Source: Mycobacterium dioxanotrophicus (lineage in GTDB: Bacteria; Actinomycetota; Actinomycetes; Mycobacteriales; Mycobacteriaceae). From it: 64,000 bases of DNA. The notes beneath the pieces were generated by a model. It searched no databases, was not told the origin of the DNA, and saw nothing but the letters and a program-made list of their open reading frames with translations. Below, in pieces: positions 16,458-24,233 of the stretch. The DNA lies in the NCBI RefSeq assembly GCF_002157835.1, contig NZ_CP020809.1:1302001-1366000 (forward strand), in the 5' to 3' direction. Within the stretch, counting starts at the first letter, position 1. Each line of letters starts with the position of its first letter. Made by a program: the position numbers and the translations under genes.

Positions 16458-17201
16458 ATGGACCGCAGTCCTCGAATCCTGGTGGCATCGCCGCTGGCTC
16501 GCATCATCACGCCGGCGTTGGCCAACGCATTCCCCGGCAGTGCGGTGGAAGAGGCGTTGGACCGTGACGATGTCCGCCGACAGGTTGCCGGCCGGGTCCG
16601 CTTCGACGTCGTGATCGCCGATCTGGTGTGGAATCACCCCGATCTGGAGTACAGCTTTGACGGCCTCGATGTGCTCGACATCCTGCGGGCCGCGGACCGT
16701 CCGGCACCGGTGATCCTGGCGACCCAGGGACACACCATCGAACTCGACCTGCTCGACGAAGCCAGGCTGCGCCCCGAGATCGCCGCCGTGTTTCCCAAGT
16801 CTGTTGGTACTGCTGAGCTTTCTACGCTGGTCCGCGACGCCGCGGTGGGCCGACGACACATCGCGGCGGTGCCTGCGTCGCGGAAACCTCCTCTGTACGA
16901 GGCATTCCGCAGCCGCAAAGGGCAGACGGCCGGAAGGCTGGCAGGAGCGATCGCTGCGGGGCGGGCCACCGACGGCGTCACTCTTGCCGCCGCTGCGGGC
17001 GTCGCGGTCAACACCGCGAACAAGGTCACCGCCCACTATCTCGGGCCGATCATCGTGCAGCGTGGTGAGCATGATCCGGACCTGCCGTTGACCCTGGCCG
17101 CCGTCTACCGGTGGTGCGGCCTGCATGCCCGCTACATCGTGAGCTGGTGCAGGCGCAACGGTCACGCCGACGTGCTGAGATCGCCGAATGTCGATTCATA
17201 G
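16458..17201 (+). CDS. Orphan receiver-like transcriptional regulator
   Basis: A 247-residue protein. The first 125 residues look like a response-regulator receiver: VVIADLVWN offers a phosphoacceptor-type Asp, LATQGH the S/T position and FPKSVG the conserved Lys. The usual acidic pair near the N-terminus is replaced by ASPLAR, so phosphorylation is doubtful. The C-terminal part (about 150-245) holds a probable DNA-binding region with helical ATDGVTLAAAAGVAVNTANKV and a Cys/Trp-containing end that I do not recognise. The start ATG has a weak AGGA at 10 bp. It closes the secretion-like locus and a perfect 14-bp palindrome precedes it. Confidence 0.65.
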   Translation: MDRSPRILVASPLARIITPALANAFPGSAVEEALDRDDVRRQVAGRVRFDVVIADLVWNHPDLEYSFDGLDVLDILRAADRPAPVILATQGHTIELDLLDEARLRPEIAAVFPKSVGTAELSTLVRDAAVGRRHIAAVPASRKPPLYEAFRSRKGQTAGRLAGAIAAGRATDGVTLAAAAGVAVNTANKVTAHYLGPIIVQRGEHDPDLPLTLAAVYRWCGLHARYIVSWCRRNGHADVLRSPNVDS

Positions 17202-17226
17202 CAACGAGATTGACGCGGCGAGTCAC

Positions 17227-19179
17227 CTACTTGGCGAGGCGGGACTGCTCGGCCCGCACCAGTTGATCCTGATGGGGTGGGGCCTCGTCGCGGCTCTGCG
17301 CGAGGCGGCGGATCGGCTCGTCGATGCTGCTTCTGGCCAGCAGCCGGTACACCCGGATGGTGGGGAGCTCGCTGATCCGCTGGGTGCGTCCGATGATCTG
17401 GCGTTCCAGCTGTGGGCGCCACTGCGGTTCGGTGAGGATCACGACGAGCGGCGCCGGAACCTTGCGCAGGTCAAGTGCTCCGCAATCGACGTGGGCCAGC
17501 AGCGTGGCAGGCCCGTGGTGGGCGGCGAACTCGGCGACCACCGCCCGCGGATCGGGCACCGTGTCGTCGAGCGGGCCGAAGACGTTGCTGGGCAGGGCTT
17601 TCCGAATCACCTCGAGGACAGGGCTGAACTGGGAGAACACCACCACCCGGGCGCCGTTGATGTGCGCCTCGGCGGTCAACTCGATCAGGCGGTCGAGCTT
17701 GGCGGCCGGCTCGGGGGACCCGGACGGCCATGCGCCCTGCCGGATCGCGGTGAAGTTACCGCTGCCGACCGCGCGCCGATAACGTTCCCGGTCGGACCGC
17801 CCGAACCTGACCCATTCCTCGGTCGAGACGCGCAGCGGAAGTTCGTCGATCACGTCACGGAAGTCACGGCGCAGATAGACGCGGTCCACCGTGCGGCGGA
17901 ATCCGATCGACCCCCGCATGCCGGCGTTGGGCGCCACGGTTCCGGCCACCTCTGGTTGCAGGTAGTCGACCAGGTTGCGGAAACCGTCGATGCGGCTGTG
18001 CATCGGAATTCCCGTCAGGAACATGATGCGGTTGTCCGACGTCAGCACATTGCGCACCGCGCGGGCCCGGTCCGATTTCGGATCGCGCAGCAGATGCGCC
18101 TCGTCGACGATCACCAGACCGGGGCGCACCCGAAGCGTGATCCGGACCAGCGTGGCGAAGGTGACGATGGCGACCCCGCCCTTGGCCTCCCACTCGGCCA
18201 GTCGTTCCTCACTCTGGCTGCCGCGGATCTCGATCGGCGTCAAGGTGGTGTGCTTGACGGTTTCGTTGACCCAGTGGATGGCGAGGTTGGCCGGGCAGAT
18301 CACCAGCACGTGCCGCATCTTCTCGGCCGCCGCCAGATGCGCGGCAACCGCCAGGGCCTGCAGCGTCTTGCCCAGCCCGAGCTCGTCACAGAGCAGGACA
18401 CGTTGACGTGCCAGCGCGTACTGCGCGCCGAACGCCTGATACCCGCGCAGCGGGGTACGCAGCAGCGACCGGTCGAGCGACACATGCTCGGCCTGCGCCG
18501 TGACGTCGGCGCCGACGAATCCCTGCTGGGCATCCACAATGGTCGTCCCCGAGGCGAATTCGCCGAGCAGCGTGTCGACGCCGGTGGGGTCACGGCGGTA
18601 TTCGGCCCACACGTCGGACGCGGGTTGGCGGGCTTCTTCGATGCGGTCGATCAGTTCGGTGACCTTGGCGACCGCAGGATCGGGAGCGTCGGGGTCGGCG
18701 GGCGTGGGCGGGGCGGCCGCGGCGCGGGTGCGCAGCCGCGGCAACAACCGCCGCAGCTGCTTGACGGAGGTGTCGGCCTTGCTCAGCGCGAGCAGGTTGC
18801 CGACCAGTTCGATATCGCGCTCGGGGGTCAACCGCGGCCGCACGCCGCCGCGGAGGTGGTCGGTCTTGGCTTGGGCGGCGGCCTGCACGGCCTGCGCGGT
18901 GGCGATGTCGACGCCCGGCACCTGGGTGAGTGCGCGGGCCGGGACCGCCTGGATGTCGGCGACGGTGCGGTACTGCGGCGAGTTGGCCAGACCGCCGAGT
19001 CGGGCCCCACGCGTGAGATAGGCGCGCACGCTGTCGACGGGTGCTGACTGCAGGGATTTGGCGACGATAGCGTCGGTGCTGGCCCGGATGTTCGCGGCGA
19101 CCTCGGCCCGGAGTTTGCCGATGTCGGCGAGGATGCCGTCGGCGCGGTTGACCAGTTCGGTGAGGTCGGCGCGCTCCAT
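17227..19179 (-). CDS. SNF2/DEAD-like ATP-dependent helicase with HhH-type N-terminus
   Basis: A 650-residue protein. The first 180 residues are helical and include a possible helix-hairpin-helix (VPARALTQVPGVDIATAQAV). The SNF2 core starts near residue 245 (GYQAFGAQYALARQRVLLCDELGLGKTLQAL, shown across two motifs) with Walker A DELGLGKT, DEAH-type motif VIVDEAHLLRD and SAT-like LTGIPM. The second RecA domain includes VVVFSQFSPVLEV and ends in QIIGRTQRI, the arginine-finger motif VI. SNF2 proteins translocate on double-stranded DNA; bacterial single-subunit forms are linked to repair, transcription recycling or defence. No nuclease domain is seen. A short hypothetical gene stands divergent upstream. 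Confidence 0.85.
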   Translation of the reverse strand: MERADLTELVNRADGILADIGKLRAEVAANIRASTDAIVAKSLQSAPVDSVRAYLTRGARLGGLANSPQYRTVADIQAVPARALTQVPGVDIATAQAVQAAAQAKTDHLRGGVRPRLTPERDIELVGNLLALSKADTSVKQLRRLLPRLRTRAAAAPPTPADPDAPDPAVAKVTELIDRIEEARQPASDVWAEYRRDPTGVDTLLGEFASGTTIVDAQQGFVGADVTAQAEHVSLDRSLLRTPLRGYQAFGAQYALARQRVLLCDELGLGKTLQALAVAAHLAAAEKMRHVLVICPANLAIHWVNETVKHTTLTPIEIRGSQSEERLAEWEAKGGVAIVTFATLVRITLRVRPGLVIVDEAHLLRDPKSDRARAVRNVLTSDNRIMFLTGIPMHSRIDGFRNLVDYLQPEVAGTVAPNAGMRGSIGFRRTVDRVYLRRDFRDVIDELPLRVSTEEWVRFGRSDRERYRRAVGSGNFTAIRQGAWPSGSPEPAAKLDRLIELTAEAHINGARVVVFSQFSPVLEVIRKALPSNVFGPLDDTVPDPRAVVAEFAAHHGPATLLAHVDCGALDLRKVPAPLVVILTEPQWRPQLERQIIGRTQRISELPTIRVYRLLARSSIDEPIRRLAQSRDEAPPHQDQLVRAEQSRLAK

Positions 19180-19246
19180 GACTGTCGATCATCCCACTTC
19201 ACTGTCGTGTCGCGTGCGCCGATTCCGCTCCGTCTACCGTGAAGGA

Positions 19247-19966
19247 ATGGACGAGGACCCCTCGGCCACCGATGCCGCCACCGAGCGGCGGTATCGCGAG
19301 CTGGCCCGCAACCCGTTGCTGCCCCGCAGTCAGGTCGAGGAGCTGGTGGTCGAATTCGACCGGCTGCTGGCGATTGCCGCGCCGCCGGAGGGCTTTCCCG
19401 AGCTTTCGATGTCGGAAACGTCGAGGACAGCGACGTGCGCGCGGCGGGGTTTGGTGAAGGGGCTGGCCGACCGTGACGCGGGGGACCGTGCCGAGCCGCG
19501 TCGCGAACAGCTCGCCGAACGCGTGATCGCGGCGCTGACGACGGTGACCGACTGCATCGACGGCATGCAGACGCTGGAATCCGACAAGCTCGACGCGGAG
19601 GCGACGGCCACCGCGGACGGTTTCATCGTGACGGCCGGTGGGGGTGTGGCCGTCGGATCCGACACGCAGGGTGCCCCGGATAGCCAAGCCGTCGCGCGCG
19701 CCCGCCACGAGCACCGCATCGTGTCGACCGTTGCCGAGATGGACCGGCTGCAGTTGCGGACGGTCGACATCATCCGCGAGCAGTTGGATGTCGGCGAGAC
19801 CGGGATCCCGTGGACGCTCATGGAGTGTGCGCGCGCCGGTCTGGACCTCAGCGGCAGCTTCGAGGCCAGTGCGCAGCTGCCCGATTCCCCGCTGCGGGAT
19901 CTGATGGAACGGCTCGCCGCCGACATGCACCGCGCCAACGCCGCGGTCCGCGGTGAAACCCGCTAG
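19247..19966 (+). CDS. Uncharacterised soluble protein
   Basis: A 239-residue protein with start ATG 19247 preceded by GAAGGA. The composition is charged and helical, with no signal peptide, membrane helix or recognised motif. The middle contains Cys-bearing TATCARRGLVKGLADRD and the C-terminal half reads as two amphipathic helices (EMDRLQLRTVDIIREQLDVG, PLRDLMERLAADMHRAN). It is divergent from the SNF2 helicase by 67 bp and overlaps the end of the convergent membrane protein by 4 bp. A partner role for the helicase is possible but rests only on position. Confidence 0.65.
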   Translation: MDEDPSATDAATERRYRELARNPLLPRSQVEELVVEFDRLLAIAAPPEGFPELSMSETSRTATCARRGLVKGLADRDAGDRAEPRREQLAERVIAALTTVTDCIDGMQTLESDKLDAEATATADGFIVTAGGGVAVGSDTQGAPDSQAVARARHEHRIVSTVAEMDRLQLRTVDIIREQLDVGETGIPWTLMECARAGLDLSGSFEASAQLPDSPLRDLMERLAADMHRANAAVRGETR

Positions 19967-22338
19967 ATCATGTCGTTCTGGGTGAGCCAGCGCATCACCG
20001 GCCACCCCACGAAGACGGGCAGCCAGCACGTCAACACCCGGTAGAGCAGCACCGCGGGGACGGCGATGGCGGCAGGCAAACCGAATGCGGCCAGACCACC
20101 GATCAGGGCGGCTTCGACCGCGCCGACACCACCGGGAGTCGGGGCTGCCGACGCCAGCGTCCCTCCGATCATCGTGACGACCGTGACGGTGACGAACGAG
20201 GTGGTGCCGCCGAACGCCTCGACGCTGGCCCACAGCGCCAGCGCCGCACCGAGCGTCGTTCCCGCCGCGCCCAACACGATGAGGCCGAGCCGTTTGGGCT
20301 CCTTGGCGAGATCGACGAGATCGTCGGTCACCTCTTGGAGCCGCGGCCGCACGGCCGTCGCGAGCCAGTGCCGCAGTTTCGGAACTGCCAGGAACCCACC
20401 GATCAAACCGAGCGCCAGACCCGCGATCAGATACAGCACAGTCGCCGACGGGACGAAGTGCGACAGATCCGCCCGGGCGCCCGCGGCGGTGGTGAACAGG
20501 ATCAGCAGCAGCACGTGCACGATCACCTGCACGGTCTGCTGCAGGGCCACCGCGGCCGTCGCGCGCATGGTGCTCAGCCCGGCCTTCTGCAGGAAGCGCG
20601 TGCTCAGGGCGAGACCACCCACGCCTGCCGGGGTCGTGGTGGCGGCAAAGGTGTTGGCCACCTGCATGATCGCCAGGTGCCGGAAGCTGACCAGTCCGTC
20701 GGCGCACGCCCACAGCGCGGCGGCGGCTCCGACGTAGGTCAGCGCCGAAACCGTCAGGCCCAGCAGCGCCCACGACCAGTTCGCGGTGCCCAGCTCGGAG
20801 AAGAACGTCGGCACGGTGCTGATGAACGGGTAGGCCACGTAGACCAGCGCGACCAGCAGCACCAGCTGGATCACCTGGTTGCGGGTGAACCGCGTGATGG
20901 TCTCGGCCTGGATCTGGTCGGCGCCGGTCTGGTGCTTCACCTCGTCGCGGGCCCGGGACATCACTGCCTTCGCGTCGGGCACGGCATCGCGGACCCGTCC
21001 GGGCACCGCGGTCTTGGTCAGCCGCCCGGACGCGGTCAGCACGGTCTCGCGGCCGAACGCCTCGATCGCCGCGCGCACCGCTGACGGTGCGTCGTACAGC
21101 GCGGACGTGGTCACCAGCAGCTGCGCGATATCGGACTGCAGCTGGGTGTCGGTGGCGCCGTATTCGGCGCTGCCGAATCCGCCGAAGAGCACCGCGCCGT
21201 CCTCGACGGTGATCTCACGGCTGCGTAGGTCGCCGTGCGAGATCTGGTGGTCGTGCAGCATGCGCAACGCGTTCCATACCTTCTGTACGCCGGCGTCGTC
21301 GGTGCACCCGCCCAACGGCTGACCACGCTTGGGGTTGTGGGCGTACAACGTCCAGCCGCGTTCCAGCGCAGCCACCGACATCGTCGACGTGCTCGCCAGC
21401 CCGAGGTCGCCGATGGCGATGGCCATCAGTGCGCGGTGCTCCACGGCCCGCCGCATCGACGTCTGCAACGGAGCGGTTTCGTTGGCGCGCAACCGAAGCT
21501 TGCTCCACAGTTGCCGCACGGCGCCGCCGCTGCGCTGGTTGGGTCCGTAGAGCTCGACCACCGCCGTCGCGGCGGGATCCGGCGATGCCGCGTTGAGCAG
21601 CAGCGGCCCGGCGCCGGCCGGACGCAACACCGTGAACGAGGACACTGTGAAACCGCGGTGGGCCAAGGCGCGCACGGCGCCGTCGAGCGGCACTTCGAGT
21701 GCGGGCGTGCCGACGACGAGGACCACCAGCGCGCCGACGAACCAGCCGACCGCCAAGCCGAGCAGGGTCCGCGCCGGCACCACGGCGCTGACCACCAGAT
21801 GGATCGGCACGAACGCCAGCAGCAGCGTCCACCACCAGCGGCGCAGCCGACGCGAGAGCCACGGGCCCGACACGGTGAGCACCGCTGCGAGCATGGCGAT
21901 CCAGCGGGGATCGTCGAGGAACTGGGAGAGCTGGGTGTCGAGCCGGTCGGTCAGGTCGAAATGCCATTGCGGAGCGGCGATGCCGTTGCCGGTGATCGAC
22001 AGCGACAGGATCGCGATGAGACCGGCTGCCGCATAGGCGCCGAGCAGTTTCCACTGCCGCGACAGGACGAGGCTGACGAGGATCACGAACGGCAGGGCCA
22101 GGATTGCGATGCCGTAGGCCAGGTACACCAGGTTGGACTGGGTGGGCGTCAGAACGCCGACGATCTTGGAGATCGACCGCTCGAGGGCCACCCATTCGTA
22201 GCGGGTGATCAGCGAGCTGGTGATGACCGTCGCGAGGAACAGTGTCGCCATTGCCAGGCGCAGGATGTCGTTGGTACGCCGGGTCAGCGGTTGCAGCAGG
22301 CTGCCGGTGACGGTGATATCCCGTCCGTCAACGCGCAT
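19963..22338 (-). CDS. Flippase-like (LPG synthase TM family) membrane protein with kinase-like core
   Basis: A 791-residue membrane protein. The N-terminal third has about six hydrophobic segments (35-225). The middle (about 245-470) is soluble and resembles an aminoglycoside-kinase or protein-kinase fold: LRMLHDHQISHGDLRSREITV matches the HGDLxxxN catalytic loop, followed by VLFGGFGSAEYG in place of DFG. The C-terminal 310 residues contain about eight helices matching the lysylphosphatidylglycerol-synthase transmembrane / UPF0104 family (TTTPAGVGGLALSTRFL, TPGGVGAVEAAL). Such domains flip or anchor lipids or polyprenyl-linked products. The kinase-like segment has substitutions at key positions (GFG rather than DFG) and may be a pseudokinase. 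The ATG at 22338 follows a good GGGGG tract. Confidence 0.8.
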   Translation of the reverse strand: MRVDGRDITVTGSLLQPLTRRTNDILRLAMATLFLATVITSSLITRYEWVALERSISKIVGVLTPTQSNLVYLAYGIAILALPFVILVSLVLSRQWKLLGAYAAAGLIAILSLSITGNGIAAPQWHFDLTDRLDTQLSQFLDDPRWIAMLAAVLTVSGPWLSRRLRRWWWTLLLAFVPIHLVVSAVVPARTLLGLAVGWFVGALVVLVVGTPALEVPLDGAVRALAHRGFTVSSFTVLRPAGAGPLLLNAASPDPAATAVVELYGPNQRSGGAVRQLWSKLRLRANETAPLQTSMRRAVEHRALMAIAIGDLGLASTSTMSVAALERGWTLYAHNPKRGQPLGGCTDDAGVQKVWNALRMLHDHQISHGDLRSREITVEDGAVLFGGFGSAEYGATDTQLQSDIAQLLVTTSALYDAPSAVRAAIEAFGRETVLTASGRLTKTAVPGRVRDAVPDAKAVMSRARDEVKHQTGADQIQAETITRFTRNQVIQLVLLVALVYVAYPFISTVPTFFSELGTANWSWALLGLTVSALTYVGAAAALWACADGLVSFRHLAIMQVANTFAATTTPAGVGGLALSTRFLQKAGLSTMRATAAVALQQTVQVIVHVLLLILFTTAAGARADLSHFVPSATVLYLIAGLALGLIGGFLAVPKLRHWLATAVRPRLQEVTDDLVDLAKEPKRLGLIVLGAAGTTLGAALALWASVEAFGGTTSFVTVTVVTMIGGTLASAAPTPGGVGAVEAALIGGLAAFGLPAAIAVPAVLLYRVLTCWLPVFVGWPVMRWLTQNDMI

Positions 22339-22526
22339 GTTCCCCCTTTCGCGGCCCGCGACAAAGGTAACCGGCTGTGTCGTCGATACCGGTCATTGGC
22401 CGTGATCCTCACTTGCGGTTTGCCTGCGCAGCGCGCTGGGGAGTGCTATGAGAGGATGCGCGTATTGACGCACCGGCGTGACGAATCCGCTTGGCGCACA
22501 GCACACCGAACTCATTGGAGCCTTAG

Positions 22527-24149
22527 ATGCGTGCCCGTCGAATACCCGAACCTCTTGTCGCCGCCGTCCTTGTGCTCGGCACCGTGCTGGCCACGCTGGC
22601 CGTGATCGGTGCGCTGGCGGGTGCCACCCGGTGGCCGACCGCGGCCGTGATCGGCGTCGGCCTCGTCGTCGGCGTCGTGTTCGGGGTCGCGAGTTGGGCG
22701 GTCGCGGGCGGACGCACCGCCGTGGCCGGACGCTGGGTTGTCGCCGTGGCGGTCGGTGCGGTGGTCGGCGAGCTCGCGGCCATGGTTGTGTTCGGCGGCT
22801 CGATCGATCGCGTGCTGGCCGAGCAGGCGTCGGCCGCGCCGACTGTCACCGCGGCCGCCGCCGAGCTCGATCAGGCACGGGCGGCCCGCACCAAGCTCGA
22901 TGACGCCGTCACGCAGGCGGCCCAGCGGCGCGACGAGGCGCTGGTGGTGGCGCGCTGCGAATTCAACCCGTCCCCGCAGTGCCCGCAGGTCCGCATCACC
23001 GGAGTACCGGGCGCCGGGCCCGAGACCCGCACCGCAGACGATTTCCTGGCAGACACCCAGCGGGATCTGGATACCGCGATCGCCGACCGGGACGGCCGCG
23101 CCGCCGCGCTGGACGCGCAGATCTCCGCCGGGCAGCAGACGCTCGAGCAGGCCCGGGAGGCGGCGAGGGCCGGCGGGCTGGGTGCGCGGTGGCTCGCGAT
23201 GAACAGCTACACCTTCGGGCATCCGGGTGCGCTTGCGCTGCGGCTGCTAGTGGTCGGGTTTTTCGTGCTGCTGAGCGCGTTGCCGTTGATCCTGCGGTTG
23301 TGGCGCGGGGAGACGACGCCGGAGCGCGCCGACGATGCCCGCGCCGAGCAGGCACGCGCCGAGCTCGACGCCGACACCGCGATCGCCGTCAAACGTGCGC
23401 AGGTGCGGGCGACGATCGACGAAATGTGGGCCGAGCAAGAGCTGACCCGCGCGCAGCTGGCCATCGAGGCGCAGAACGAGATCGATCGCGAACAGCAGCG
23501 CCGCCGCGTCATCGCGGCGCTGGACGCACCGATGCCCGAGCCGCTGCAGGCGCAGGTGCCCCCGCGGCCCGTCACGGCTCACCGACCGGTCGAGGAGCCG
23601 CGGCCCGAGCTGATCGAGGCCGAACCGGTCGCCGATCTGTACCTGCCGATCGCCGCCGCGGCCGAGGCGGCGAGCTTCGCGGCGCAGACGCCCGAGCGGG
23701 ACAACCTCCCGGTCCAGGCTCAATCGGGACAACTCGACAGGGCCGGCGAGGCGGCCCAGCCCAAGCGAGGCCCCGCCCTTCCCGGTATCCCGAACATTCC
23801 CGTCATCCCCGACGTCACCAAGGCCGCCGTGCGGTGGCTGCGGCCGTTCGTGCCGCCGATCGTCGCCGGTGCCATCGACAACGCCACCAAGCCCATCCGG
23901 CAGGTCTTCGAGGAAACCGAGGAAATCCACCTCACCGTCAAACGCACGCACAAGGTGACCGTCGAGACCGAGGCGCAATCGGCTCCGACCCCGGCGTCCG
24001 CAGTCGCCGCCGAGGACTTGGCGGGTGCCTGGCCCACGCACGTCCCGAGCGGTCGCATCGAATCCCAGCGGGGTCCGGCAGTGGGCGACGGGCACGAACG
24101 CGGCCAGCTATCTGATTCGCGGGGCCCGCGGCAATTACCACCGGCGTAA
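22527..24149 (+). CDS. DUF4407 membrane and coiled-coil protein
   Basis: A 540-residue protein with ATG 22527 preceded by GGAG. Three hydrophobic segments occur within residues 8-90, then a long helical extracellular or cytoplasmic segment (about 105-215) with a single Cys pair (CEFNPSPQC). A further TM helix lies near 235-255, followed by a second charged coiled coil rich in RAEQARAELD and QNEIDREQQRRR patterns. The layout fits DUF4407, a widespread family of unknown function. The C-terminal 200 residues are Pro/Ala/Glu-rich with a short helical KVTVETEAQ region. It lies 84 bp before a Ser/Thr kinase in the same direction and could be its substrate; that is inference only. Confidence 0.75.
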   Translation: MRARRIPEPLVAAVLVLGTVLATLAVIGALAGATRWPTAAVIGVGLVVGVVFGVASWAVAGGRTAVAGRWVVAVAVGAVVGELAAMVVFGGSIDRVLAEQASAAPTVTAAAAELDQARAARTKLDDAVTQAAQRRDEALVVARCEFNPSPQCPQVRITGVPGAGPETRTADDFLADTQRDLDTAIADRDGRAAALDAQISAGQQTLEQAREAARAGGLGARWLAMNSYTFGHPGALALRLLVVGFFVLLSALPLILRLWRGETTPERADDARAEQARAELDADTAIAVKRAQVRATIDEMWAEQELTRAQLAIEAQNEIDREQQRRRVIAALDAPMPEPLQAQVPPRPVTAHRPVEEPRPELIEAEPVADLYLPIAAAAEAASFAAQTPERDNLPVQAQSGQLDRAGEAAQPKRGPALPGIPNIPVIPDVTKAAVRWLRPFVPPIVAGAIDNATKPIRQVFEETEEIHLTVKRTHKVTVETEAQSAPTPASAVAAEDLAGAWPTHVPSGRIESQRGPAVGDGHERGQLSDSRGPRQLPPA

Positions 24150-24233
24150 GCCGCCCCGGAGACACATGCGCCCTCGGTGATGTAACTTCGATCGACACAT
24201 CGGCGCAGGGGGCCTGCGCCGAGAGGGAAAGCG

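Noticed and set aside
17188..19047. Rightward 619-codon frame opposite the SNF2 helicase
   Set aside because: Shadow frame; helicase motifs are all on the other strand.
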